A stretch of 24,377 nucleotides of DNA from Acidobacteriota bacterium (GTDB lineage: Bacteria > Acidobacteriota > Blastocatellia > Pyrinomonadales > Pyrinomonadaceae). The notes beneath the pieces are model-generated. The model saw only the letters and a list, made by a program, of their open reading frames with translations, was not told the DNA's origin and ran no database searches. The stretch lies in assembly GCA_023415725.1 (NCBI GenBank), contig JAEZJR010000130.1, positions 1-24,377 on the forward strand, read 5' to 3'. Shown piece after piece: positions 1 through 7,541 of the stretch (position 1 is its first letter; every line of letters begins with the position of its first letter). Position numbers and translations under genes: made by a program.

Positions 1-2
1 CC

Positions 3-1340
3 GCGGATTACGGCTACATCTGGCAGCCGAACGCATCGGCGATCAGCGGGTATCGCGATTGGTCACCGTACCGTTACGGCAGCTGGCGCTGGGTGCCGCC
101 GTTCGGGTGGACATGGGTGAACGATGAGCCGTGGGGGTGGGCAACATATCACCACGGCCGCTGGATCTGGTACCGGAACAGATGGGTATGGACACCATAT
201 GGGTTCTACCGCGGAAATCGTAGTTGGTGGCGTCCGGCACTGGTGGTAGTTCAGGTGATAAACCAGAACGTTTGCTGGTACCCGCTCGGCTATCGAAATC
301 GATATTACAGTTACAATCGCCGATATCACGATCGGCTCGGTGACCGCGATCGCAGGGAAGATGACGATCGTCGCCCGAGGATCGGCCAGCAGGGGCGGCC
401 GGGTAGGCTCGATCCTGCCGACCGAACACCGGGCGGTGGCACCCTGCCGACGGGCCAGCGAAGACGGAACCAGGTCGACACAACCGTTCCGCCTACCGGT
501 GTCGTGACTGTTCCCGCCGACACTTTTGGTTTAAGGCGGAAGTTCAGCAAAACCGCCCCACTCGATATAGCAAGGACGGCCTTAAAGACGAATCTGGAGA
601 ACGAACCGGACGCTCCGGAACTTCCGGACCCGCGAACTTTGCGCTCGCGACCGAATCGGGATTTCACGGCCCAACCGCCACCGGTCGTTACGAACGCCCC
701 GGGCCCGACACGGACGGGAGCCGGTCAACGCCAACGCGGGGTGGCACTCGACGGAGAACTGCGGAGAAGCAGGGTATTCGGGAATCGTCCTCCCGTCCAA
801 CCGGTGCCTGCGAAACCGGATATTCAGGTGCAGCCAGGTGGGCAGCAAACGCCTAGAAGGACCGGTGCGGTCGGGCGGCCGACGTCGCCGAGGCGGAATA
901 CCGAGACACCGCGAGCGGATGCCCCCCGGACTGAAATACCGATCGGGTCGGCTCCGACCGTATCGGTCCCGCCAGTCGATCCGCGGCCGAGATACATACC
1001 GCCGCGACGGGACGCCGCTAATCCGAGAGAGGCCAGCCCTGGTCAGGAACAGGCTCCGAGGCTGGACAGGCCGAGGCCAAGACCAAGGCAAGACGTGCCG
1101 CGGAACGAGCCTCAGTCTCCCAGTCAGGAGGTCCCGCGAAAGGAGCCGCCGGCGAGAATCGAACGGCCTGCGCCGAGGCAGGACTCTCCGCCGCAGCGTA
1201 CTGCTCCGCCGCCGAGGCCGAATCCGCCGGCACCTCGACAGGAGGCACCTAGGAGTGCACCGCCGAGGAGCGATACCCCGAGGGTTGAAGCTCCAAGGCG
1301 GGCTCCGCTCGGAGGAAAAAAGCAGGCACCGATCGACTAG
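3..1340 (+). CDS. Trp-rich DUF6600-type protein with Pro/Arg-rich tail (5' partial)
   Basis: The reading frame is open from base 3, so the true start lies upstream of the window. The visible N-terminal part (about 85 residues) is packed with Trp, Tyr and Gly in a repeating pattern such as PYRYGSWRWVPPFGWTWV and EPWGWATYHHGRW, which is how I recall DUF6600 / YXWGXW-type envelope proteins. From about residue 110 onward it becomes a low-complexity, very Pro/Arg-rich, probably disordered tail with loose APRQE/APRSA-type repeats, ending GGKKQAPID. A strong hairpin follows the stop. Several overlapping open frames exist across the Pro/Arg-rich part; this frame is preferred because it is continuous with the recognisable Trp-rich domain. 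Family assignment is from memory of the motif; the molecular role is unknown, and a cell-envelope location is inferred. Confidence 0.8.
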   Translation, partial: ADYGYIWQPNASAISGYRDWSPYRYGSWRWVPPFGWTWVNDEPWGWATYHHGRWIWYRNRWVWTPYGFYRGNRSWWRPALVVVQVINQNVCWYPLGYRNRYYSYNRRYHDRLGDRDRREDDDRRPRIGQQGRPGRLDPADRTPGGGTLPTGQRRRNQVDTTVPPTGVVTVPADTFGLRRKFSKTAPLDIARTALKTNLENEPDAPELPDPRTLRSRPNRDFTAQPPPVVTNAPGPTRTGAGQRQRGVALDGELRRSRVFGNRPPVQPVPAKPDIQVQPGGQQTPRRTGAVGRPTSPRRNTETPRADAPRTEIPIGSAPTVSVPPVDPRPRYIPPRRDAANPREASPGQEQAPRLDRPRPRPRQDVPRNEPQSPSQEVPRKEPPARIERPAPRQDSPPQRTAPPPRPNPPAPRQEAPRSAPPRSDTPRVEAPRRAPLGGKKQAPID

Positions 1341-1344
1341 ATGA

Positions 1345-1376
1345 AAAAGGCCCCGTGATAACGGGGCCTTTTGTTT
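1345..1376. terminator. Bidirectional intrinsic terminator
   Basis: A perfect 12-bp stem (AAAAGGCCCCGT, 1345-1356, paired with ACGGGGCCTTTT, 1361-1372) closes a GATA loop. The A-run on one side and T-run on the other let it work on both strands. It sits between the convergent Trp-rich gene and the M16 peptidase operon. Confidence 0.9.
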
Positions 1377-2697
1377 AGGACTGGGGTACGAAGACCGAGC
1401 GGTTCAACCCGCTCGTGTCCCCGACGTAGGTGAAGCGGATGTTCCGCATGTACTTGTTGGAAACGGTTCGGAGGTCTTGCGGGGTCACCTTGCGGACGCC
1501 GTTGATGAACTCGAACGCGTTGCGCCAGCCGCCGCCCACGAGTTCATATCGCGCGAGCTCTCCGGCCTGTGCGGCACTCGTCTCCTGCTCCATGTAATAC
1601 CTCGTAAGGAAGAATGCCGCGATCTCTTCGATCACTTCGGCCGGAAGCGTTCGTTCCTGAAGCAGCCGGATCTGATTAAGCATCGCGACCGTGGCCCTGT
1701 TCGGGTCCGTTGTGGAAACGGAGATGTTGCCGGTGTTAGCGGCGAAGTTTTCCATGTCGGCATCCGGCGCGTACGAAAGCTGCAATCGCCCGCGCACTTC
1801 CTGGTAGACGAGCGTCTGGAGCAGCGACATCGCGACGCGCATCGCGTAATAATCCGGGCTCGAAAGCGCCGGAGCCGCAAAGGTGCCCTTCACGTAGTTC
1901 GTCGGCACGGTCCGCTGGACCGTATCGAGCGAGCCGCCGTTGAATTGCAGTGCCGGCATCGGCGTGTCTTTATAGGCCCCCTTCGGGAGTTTCCCGTACT
2001 TCGCAACGATCATCGACTTGAGCTTCTCGGGCTCGATGTCACCGACGAATACGAAGAGCAGCCTGGACGACTCCATGATCTTCTTGTGATAAGCACGAAG
2101 ATCGTTGGCGGTGAACGAAGCGATCGTTGTCGGGGTCCCGCTTACGTCGTTGGCGTAAGGATGGCCGGAGTAGACGATCCGTCGCTCGAGATTCGCGAGG
2201 GCCGCCTCCGGGACTGAGCTCGATTCGCGAAGAGCCGCAAGAAGCTGCTCACGGTTCCGGTTCAAGTCGTCCTCCGCGAAGACCGGATTCAAAGTAACGT
2301 CGGAGAAAATATCGAACGCCCGCTCGAAGTCCGGCCGGGTCGAAGCGATGCTAATGACGCTGTAGTCGTTCGTCGCGGCACTGCCGATCCCGCTTCCCAT
2401 CCTCGAGAGTTCGCGGCGGACGGTCGCACGGGGGGTGTTCTTCCCGGCTTCGATCGCGGTCGCGAGCGTAAGCCGCTCGATGCCCGCGGTCTTCTCGTCG
2501 ATGTTGCGCGCACCGCCTTTGATGAATAGCCCCCCGGCCACGGTCGGCGAATTCGGCCGACGCTTGAGGATCACCTTGATCCCGCCCGCGTCGAACTCCG
2601 AAACGAGCGCGGCTTGGCTGGAGATGTTGTCGACCTGCCCGAAGGCGGAGATCGCGAACGCGAAGAATACGAATAATAAAGAAATGCGCTGCTTCAT
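1375..2697 (-). CDS. M16 family peptidase-like subunit lacking the zinc motif
   Basis: The protein has 440 aa with an N-terminal signal peptide (MKQRISLLFVFFAFAISAFG, then QVD). The body matches M16 (insulinase/processing-peptidase) fold features, including FEG-like GGLFIKGGARN near residue 55-64 and a C-terminal half-domain with an RGRLQLSYAP segment. The position where catalytic subunits carry HxxEH reads GIERLTLATAIEAG (about residues 72-85), so the zinc ligands are absent. In known heterodimeric M16 enzymes the non-catalytic subunit supplies the R/Y substrate-binding segment. The start ATG (2695-2697) overlaps the stop of the upstream M16 gene by one base (TAATG), which implies translational coupling. 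The open frame continues 64 codons upstream inside the neighbour, but that extension lacks a signal peptide and is an overlap artefact. Confidence 0.9.
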   Translation of the reverse strand: MKQRISLLFVFFAFAISAFGQVDNISSQAALVSEFDAGGIKVILKRRPNSPTVAGGLFIKGGARNIDEKTAGIERLTLATAIEAGKNTPRATVRRELSRMGSGIGSAATNDYSVISIASTRPDFERAFDIFSDVTLNPVFAEDDLNRNREQLLAALRESSSVPEAALANLERRIVYSGHPYANDVSGTPTTIASFTANDLRAYHKKIMESSRLLFVFVGDIEPEKLKSMIVAKYGKLPKGAYKDTPMPALQFNGGSLDTVQRTVPTNYVKGTFAAPALSSPDYYAMRVAMSLLQTLVYQEVRGRLQLSYAPDADMENFAANTGNISVSTTDPNRATVAMLNQIRLLQERTLPAEVIEEIAAFFLTRYYMEQETSAAQAGELARYELVGGGWRNAFEFINGVRKVTPQDLRTVSNKYMRNIRFTYVGDTSGLNRSVFVPQS

Positions 2698-4196
2698 TAG
2701 TTTGAACCTCCGATGAGGTCGGCCTCGGCGAGTGCGGCCTGTTTTTTGGCGTCGGCGGACATCAGGGCGACGACGACGTGGTTCTTGCCCTGCACGTACG
2801 TTTTGAGATAACGGTCGATGTCCGCACGCGAAACCGCACGCAGTTTGGCGTGATAGCTTCGGAAGTAGTCTATCCCCGTCGAGGACCACCAGAAACCGAG
2901 CGTGTGGGCGTACTCGCTGGCTTTTTCGCGGTCGAAAAGATCGTTGTTCTCCAGGATGGTTTTCGCCGCCTCAAGTTCTTCATCCGTGAAATAATTCGGC
3001 TGGGTGAAGGCGTTGATCTCTTTGTATGTGGCGGCGAGGGCGGCCTTTGCCTTTTCGGGGCTGGTCGTGAGCACCAACTGGATCGGGCCGACGTTCCGCT
3101 GCGTGTAATAACCGAAGTTGACGGAGGCGGCGAGGCCGCTGTCTACCAGGTTGCGCTGGAAGCGGGAATCCGGCTGGGTGATGATGTACGAGAAGACGTC
3201 CGCAGCGTAGGTCGCCGCGTCGTCCTTGCCGATCGAAGGCCCATGCCAACCGATCTCGACGAAGACGTTTTGCCCGCCGGCGTCCGAGGTTAACGTATCC
3301 GCAGGGCGCTCAATGATGACGGCCTCGCTCTTCGGCAGCGGCGGGTGCTCTACGAGTGGGAATTCCTTGAACGGTTCGACCGCGCGGCGTTCCCAGTTCC
3401 CCATCACTTGCTCCGCTACGTGGAACACGTCTTCAGGTTTGGCGTCGCCCGTTACGATCAAGGCCGAATTGTTCGGCACGTAGTAGCGCGACTGGATCGT
3501 GCGCATCTTCTCGATCGTGGCGGTGTTGATCGATTCGCGCGTGCCGGCCGGGTCTTTGCGGGTGGGATATTTGAAGAAAAGCTTCTGCTTCATCGCGAGA
3601 TCAAGGTACCCGAACGGGTTCGCCTCGTGCCGGTCGATCTCACCGATCACGACTTTTTTCTCGTTCTCGAAATCCTCTTGGCTGAACGTGGGGAAGCGGA
3701 CCGAATCGTTGATGATACGAACGGCCGTGGGCAGGTAATCCTTGGTCGTGGTGTAGTAGTAATTTACTATCTCCTCGCGCGTGGTCCCGTTAGCGACGGA
3801 GACCTTGTCCGCATCGTTAAGATAAGAGAGATCCCCGATCTTCGTACGAAGGCTCGTCGCGGTCGAGCACGGTCCGGTCACTATCCCGGCCGTATCACAC
3901 TGCCGCAGTACACGAGCGAGATTCGGTTTGAAGAACATATGCTCGTAAAGATGCGATAGGCCGTGAAACTCCGGCGACTCGGTGAACGAACCGTTGCGGA
4001 CGGCGAGTTCAACGGTGACGAGCGGGACGGATGGGTCCGGCAGCACGATGACCTCGAGCCCGTTCGGCAAGGTTTTGCTCACGAAGGGGACAACGTAATC
4101 GGGTCGCTTCGCGGGACCCGTCGCCGGTTTTTGAGCGAGGGCCCCTTGCGCGAACAGGGATATAAATAATAAGAAAACCGAAAACTTTCTTTTCAC
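2697..4196 (-). CDS. M16 family zinc peptidase, catalytic subunit
   Basis: The protein has 499 aa. The GTG start at 4196 is chosen because AGAGG lies 7-8 bases upstream and it opens directly on a signal peptide (VKRKFSVFLLFISLFAQGALAQ). The inverted zinc motif HLYEH is at residues 82-86, with the likely third ligand in EKKVVIGEI (E179/E186, spaced 7 apart as in pitrilysin). The family cleaves peptides inside a clamshell of M16 half-domains; this one is predicted to be secreted to the periplasm. An insertion with two Cys residues (C100, C110) follows the zinc motif and may form a disulfide. It is the first gene of a two-gene operon with the motif-less M16 partner, an arrangement known for heterodimeric bacterial M16B enzymes. 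A peptide transporter lies nearby, on the other side of a small ORF. An alternative ATG at 4259 would add 21 residues before the signal and is less likely. Confidence 0.93.
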   Translation of the reverse strand: MKRKFSVFLLFISLFAQGALAQKPATGPAKRPDYVVPFVSKTLPNGLEVIVLPDPSVPLVTVELAVRNGSFTESPEFHGLSHLYEHMFFKPNLARVLRQCDTAGIVTGPCSTATSLRTKIGDLSYLNDADKVSVANGTTREEIVNYYYTTTKDYLPTAVRIINDSVRFPTFSQEDFENEKKVVIGEIDRHEANPFGYLDLAMKQKLFFKYPTRKDPAGTRESINTATIEKMRTIQSRYYVPNNSALIVTGDAKPEDVFHVAEQVMGNWERRAVEPFKEFPLVEHPPLPKSEAVIIERPADTLTSDAGGQNVFVEIGWHGPSIGKDDAATYAADVFSYIITQPDSRFQRNLVDSGLAASVNFGYYTQRNVGPIQLVLTTSPEKAKAALAATYKEINAFTQPNYFTDEELEAAKTILENNDLFDREKASEYAHTLGFWWSSTGIDYFRSYHAKLRAVSRADIDRYLKTYVQGKNHVVVALMSADAKKQAALAEADLIGGSN

Positions 4197-4261
4197 TGGA
4201 TTACCTCTTGTTGAAGGGGGATCGGCGAACAACGGTGTGGAAGGACCCATAAATGACAAAT

Positions 4262-4291
4262 TTGCAAGCGTTTATGCTTTCCCACTAATCT
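4262..4291 (+). promoter_or_regulatory. Weak candidate promoter in the divergent M16 / small ORF gap
   Basis: The 115-base gap between the divergent M16 operon and the 73-aa ORF is AT-richer than its surroundings. TTGCAA (4262-4267) followed after 18 bases by TAATCT (4286-4291) is a possible but weak sigma-70 pair pointing to the small ORF. No convincing pair was found for the M16 operon. Confidence 0.25.
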
Positions 4292-4311
4292 ACCATAAGG
4301 AGATCAACTAT

Positions 4312-4533
4312 ATGGAAAGAGATAATTTGATGCACGGAGCCCGTACGGCGTTGAATCATATCCCCGAAATGAGGGAGTGGGCTGAGAATTATTTGAAGGA
4401 AAAAACGCGGACGGAGAACCGAGGGATGACGGACGAGGAGTTCGAAAAATACTGGAAATACCACAAACCCGAAATAATGCACGCCGGCGCTGCCGAAGCG
4501 GCTCAAGCCTATAAAGAAAGAAGCCGGGACTGA
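4312..4533 (+). CDS. Small hypothetical protein (73 aa)
   Basis: A soluble, highly charged 73-residue protein starting at an ATG with a textbook AAGGAG 9 bases upstream (4297-4302). It has no signal peptide or membrane segment. The sequence is helix-prone with many Glu, Lys and Arg and two Trp residues (REWAENYLKEK, EKYWKYHKPE). I do not recognise a family. It stands alone between the divergent M16 operon and the convergent peptide transporter. Its last codons form the left arm of a terminator hairpin, and its TGA falls in the loop. The strong ribosome site and dedicated terminator support a real gene; function is unknown. Confidence 0.75.
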   Translation: MERDNLMHGARTALNHIPEMREWAENYLKEKTRTENRGMTDEEFEKYWKYHKPEIMHAGAAEAAQAYKERSRD

Positions 4534-4550
4534 TCCCGGCTTCTTTAATT
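4517..4550. terminator. Terminator overlapping the end of the 73-aa gene
   Basis: A perfect 13-bp stem (AAAGAAGCCGGGA, 4517-4529, with TCCCGGCTTCTTT, 4534-4546) closes a 4-base loop CTGA. A/T runs on both sides make it usable from both strands. It serves the small ORF on plus and the POT transporter on minus. The loop contains the TGA stop of the small ORF. Confidence 0.88.
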
Positions 4551-4566
4551 TGAGTAGCGAATGGGC

Positions 4567-6141
4567 CTAGACCACATTCGTCGCTCCCTCGCCAGCGATC
4601 TCCTGCTCGTTCTTCACGTTCCGCATCATGCGGGCGATCGGGATGGACATCAGCACGAGGATCAACGCTGCACCGCCCAGGAACATCGACGTCGTGGTGA
4701 ACAAACGCGGCATAGCAGTCAGGTTCTCCGGGTCGACCTCGCCGCCGACAAGCCCGCCGATAAGGTTACCCACCGACGAAGCAAGGAACCAAACACCCAT
4801 CATCTGCCCGACGTACCGCCGCGGGGACAGCGTAGTCATCGAGGACAATCCGACGGGGCTGACGAACAGCTCGCCCAACGTAAGGAAGAAGTAGAACCCG
4901 ATCAGCCACATCGGCGAAACCTTGACCCCGTCGCCGCCCACGACGATATACGACGCGAAGATCATCACGACGAACGCGAGGGTCGTCAGGCCGAGGCCGA
5001 TGGCAAATTTCACGGGGCTCGAGAGATTGATCTTGCGGCTGCCCAAGGCGGTCCAAAGGGCCGCGATTACGGGGGCTAGCAGGATGATGAACGCGGAGTT
5101 GATCGATTGGAACCATGTGGCCGGCATTTCCCAGCCGCCGATGTGGCGGTTGGTGAAGTCCGCGGCGAAGAGGTTAAGTGCCGTCGGGGTCTGCTCGAAC
5201 GCCGACCAGAAGATCGCCGCGAACACGAACAGCACCGCGATAACGCCGACACGCTTCTTCTCGTCGCCGTTAAGGCCGCCGAAAATAAAGAGATAAGCGA
5301 AATAGATAAAACCGAGGCTGACGAGCACGTACGCGAGGTAGGTACCGGCGACCTGAGCGTCGATCGTTATATAGCCGAACGACACGAGGGCCACCACCAG
5401 TGCGAGAATCGCAAGACCGATGCCGGTGAACATTTTTACCTGATTTTCCTGCTTCGCCTGGATCACGGGATCCGGGTGACGGGTGGGCTCGGCACCGATA
5501 TCACCCAGGGTCTTGGACGACATCAGCCAGAACTGGAATAAACCGATCAGCATCGCGATACCGGCCGCGCTGAAGCCCCAGTGCCAGCCGATCTTTTCAC
5601 CGAAATATCCAGTGATGAGCTGTCCGATCATCGCGCCGAGGTTGATACCCATGTAGAAGATCGAGAAACCCGCGTCCTTGCGGGCTCCGCCTTCCGGATA
5701 CAGGTCACCGACCATCGCGGAGATGTTCGGTTTCAGCAGGCCGGTGCCGAGCACGATAAATATAAGCCCGAGGAAGAAGGGAAGCTTGTGGTGGGTGAAC
5801 GAGGACGTGCCGATCGTTATGTGTCCGAGCGAGATAAGGGCACCGCCGTAAAGGACTGCACGCCGAAGGCCAAGCCACTTATCGGCGATCCAGCCACCCG
5901 GCAGCGAAGCCAGGTAAACGCACGCGGCATAGATTCCGACGATCGCCGAAGCCTCGCCGCGGTCCCATCCCCAGCCATCCTGCATCACCGCGGCCGCCAT
6001 AAAGAGGACCAGCAGCGGCCTCAAGCCGTAGAACGAGAACCGTTCCCACATTTCCGTGAAGAACAGCGTCGAGAGGCCCTTCGGATGCCCGAAGAAGCCG
6101 CCGTGCGATACAGAATCAGCCGTGTTTGCGTTAGCGCTCAT
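4567..6141 (-). CDS. POT/PTR family proton-coupled peptide transporter
   Basis: A 524-aa polytopic membrane protein. The N-terminus GHPKGLSTLFFTEMWERFSFYG carries the POT-family E30xxE33R34 proton-coupling motif in the first membrane helix, and about 14 hydrophobic segments follow, usual for bacterial POT proteins. The PTR2 region (GTGLLKPNISAMVGDLY) is clear. These major-facilitator proteins import di- and tripeptides with protons across the inner membrane. The ATG at 6141 has AGGTGG about 7 bases upstream. The gene is monocistronic and shares terminators with its convergent neighbour. It lies close to a secreted M16 peptidase pair, so an extracytoplasmic peptide-degradation and uptake link is plausible but inferred. 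Exact substrate (dipeptide, tripeptide or other) cannot be read from the sequence. Confidence 0.95.
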   Translation of the reverse strand: MSANANTADSVSHGGFFGHPKGLSTLFFTEMWERFSFYGLRPLLVLFMAAAVMQDGWGWDRGEASAIVGIYAACVYLASLPGGWIADKWLGLRRAVLYGGALISLGHITIGTSSFTHHKLPFFLGLIFIVLGTGLLKPNISAMVGDLYPEGGARKDAGFSIFYMGINLGAMIGQLITGYFGEKIGWHWGFSAAGIAMLIGLFQFWLMSSKTLGDIGAEPTRHPDPVIQAKQENQVKMFTGIGLAILALVVALVSFGYITIDAQVAGTYLAYVLVSLGFIYFAYLFIFGGLNGDEKKRVGVIAVLFVFAAIFWSAFEQTPTALNLFAADFTNRHIGGWEMPATWFQSINSAFIILLAPVIAALWTALGSRKINLSSPVKFAIGLGLTTLAFVVMIFASYIVVGGDGVKVSPMWLIGFYFFLTLGELFVSPVGLSSMTTLSPRRYVGQMMGVWFLASSVGNLIGGLVGGEVDPENLTAMPRLFTTTSMFLGGAALILVLMSIPIARMMRNVKNEQEIAGEGATNVV

Positions 6142-6206
6142 TAAAGATCCACCTTTGATTTGTTGGAATTACCCGGAAGGTTAGACGGCACTATAACAAA
6201 TATAAG

Positions 6207-6235
6207 TTGTAACTAAAAGGCACATTTCGTATACA
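6207..6235 (+). promoter_or_regulatory. Sigma-70-like promoter for the small membrane protein
   Basis: TTGTAA (6207-6212) and TATACA (6230-6235) are separated by exactly 17 bases in a locally AT-rich patch. The predicted leader to the ATG at 6290 is about 48 bases. The transporter promoter on the other strand must share this gap (6142-6289); TATAGT on minus at 6190-6195 is a possible -10 without a good -35. Confidence 0.5.
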
Positions 6236-6289
6236 ATTGGCCGAAACCGCGGGCCGGTGCCGGCGGAGAGTCCCACGCTGGAGGAACAT

Positions 6290-6646
6290 ATGATCGGCAT
6301 TTTCGCCCTGATCGCGATAGTGGTTTTCACGATACAGATTTATAAGACGGCTAACGGAACAGGGCGGAACGGTGCCCTTTGGGCATTGCTCACCGCCGCC
6401 GTTGGCCTGGGGTTGCAGATCGTTATACCGTTCATTCTCGGGATCGTGTTGGCGATAGCTTATCTTGTTATGGGGTCGTCTCCCGAAACGCTGGAATCGG
6501 AGATCACGGGACCTGCGACAATCATTGGAATCGTCGGCCTGATCCTTAGCATCGTCGGCATGGTGCTCATATCCAAACACGTTGCGAAAGTTCCGGACGA
6601 CCCGCCAATGTCGGCCGCGGCTCCCCCGCCACCGCCGCTGTTCTAA
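6290..6646 (+). CDS. Small integral membrane protein, unknown function
   Basis: A 118-aa protein starting at ATG 6290, preceded by GGAGG at a spacing of 5 bases. About four hydrophobic segments are visible: residues 1-17, about 28-44, about 45-62 and about 72-92. A short soluble tail rich in Pro and Ala ends in five Pro residues then LF. There is no signal peptide as such; the first helix probably stays in the membrane. An upstream extension to 6257 is possible, but the ribosome site decides for 6290. I do not recognise a characterised family. It is followed within 50 bases by the intron-containing tRNA, which has its own promoter-like sequence. Confidence 0.8.
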   Translation: MIGIFALIAIVVFTIQIYKTANGTGRNGALWALLTAAVGLGLQIVIPFILGIVLAIAYLVMGSSPETLESEITGPATIIGIVGLILSIVGMVLISKHVAKVPDDPPMSAAAPPPPPLF

Positions 6647-6656
6647 ACGTAGAAAC

Positions 6657-6685
6657 TTGATTCACCGCCGCCGTTAATCTAGACT
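6657..6685 (+). promoter_or_regulatory. Candidate promoter of the split tRNA gene
   Basis: TTGATT (6657-6662) and TAGACT (6680-6685) are 17 bases apart. The -10 box ends 10 bases before the first base of the tRNA, giving a very short 5' leader, as is common for tRNA genes. Confidence 0.5.
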
Positions 6686-6695
6686 TTCAATTCGT

Positions 6696-7029
<334 letters not shown>

Positions 7030-7091
7030 CATTTTCTTCTTTCGTAGCCTGCCTTACCAAGTCTTATTTTCCCGACTTTAAAATTGATTGC

Positions 7092-7484
7092 ATGTACTGG
7101 CCGGAGCATTGGGATAAGGGCCTGAACGTGCCGAGGAAGCCGTCGGGCGAGCGGAACGCGGACAAGGGGGATGGGCTGCTGGACGCAGTGATCGACAAGA
7201 CAGGAAAGAACTCCTCGCCTAGGCGGAAGGTTCGGCCTGTGTATGCCGAATTCCCGAGCGCGGCAATCGAGAGCCGGTTCAAAAGCTGCCTCTCAAGGGT
7301 ACCGGTGGAATGCCGGATGGAGCGGGAGGGCTCAAAGCGGATCCTGGCACTCAGGCCGAAGAACGTCCAGAGGTTCGATGAGCTTATCAGGACGAGCGGG
7401 CTCGGGAATTGCGAGGCCGCGATGAAGGCCGTCCAATGGCTGCGTGCGAACCCTAGCGAATTCATCCGCTTCGAAACTCATTGA
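7092..7484 (+). CDS. Hypothetical protein (130 aa), uncertain
   Basis: An open frame of 130 residues starts at ATG 7092, 63 bases after the tRNA. Codon third positions are GC-rich like the neighbours, which favours real coding, but there is no clear ribosome site before the ATG. The protein is basic (KTGKNSSPRRKVRP, residues about 39-52). A C-terminal half (about residues 80-128) looks helical and ends FIRFETH. There is no signal peptide, membrane segment or recognised domain. The antisense frame over the same bases (7064-7465) is a shadow. AlaA follows on the same strand after 57 bases. Confidence 0.5.
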   Translation: MYWPEHWDKGLNVPRKPSGERNADKGDGLLDAVIDKTGKNSSPRRKVRPVYAEFPSAAIESRFKSCLSRVPVECRMEREGSKRILALRPKNVQRFDELIRTSGLGNCEAAMKAVQWLRANPSEFIRFETH

Positions 7485-7541
7485 CCGAGGGCTTCGTTGT
7501 GTTAGCCTTTTAGCTGACATTTTTCGGGAGACCTCAGCGAT

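Noticed and set aside
582..1344. Alternative frames over the Pro/Arg-rich tail (582-1091 minus, 838-1344 plus)
   Set aside because: GC-rich low-complexity DNA commonly stays open in several frames; only the frame from base 3 joins the recognisable Trp-rich domain.
2698..2889. N-terminal extension of the motif-less M16 gene
   Set aside because: The extension lies within the upstream M16 gene and would bury a clear signal peptide; TAATG coupling at 2695-2699 marks the start.
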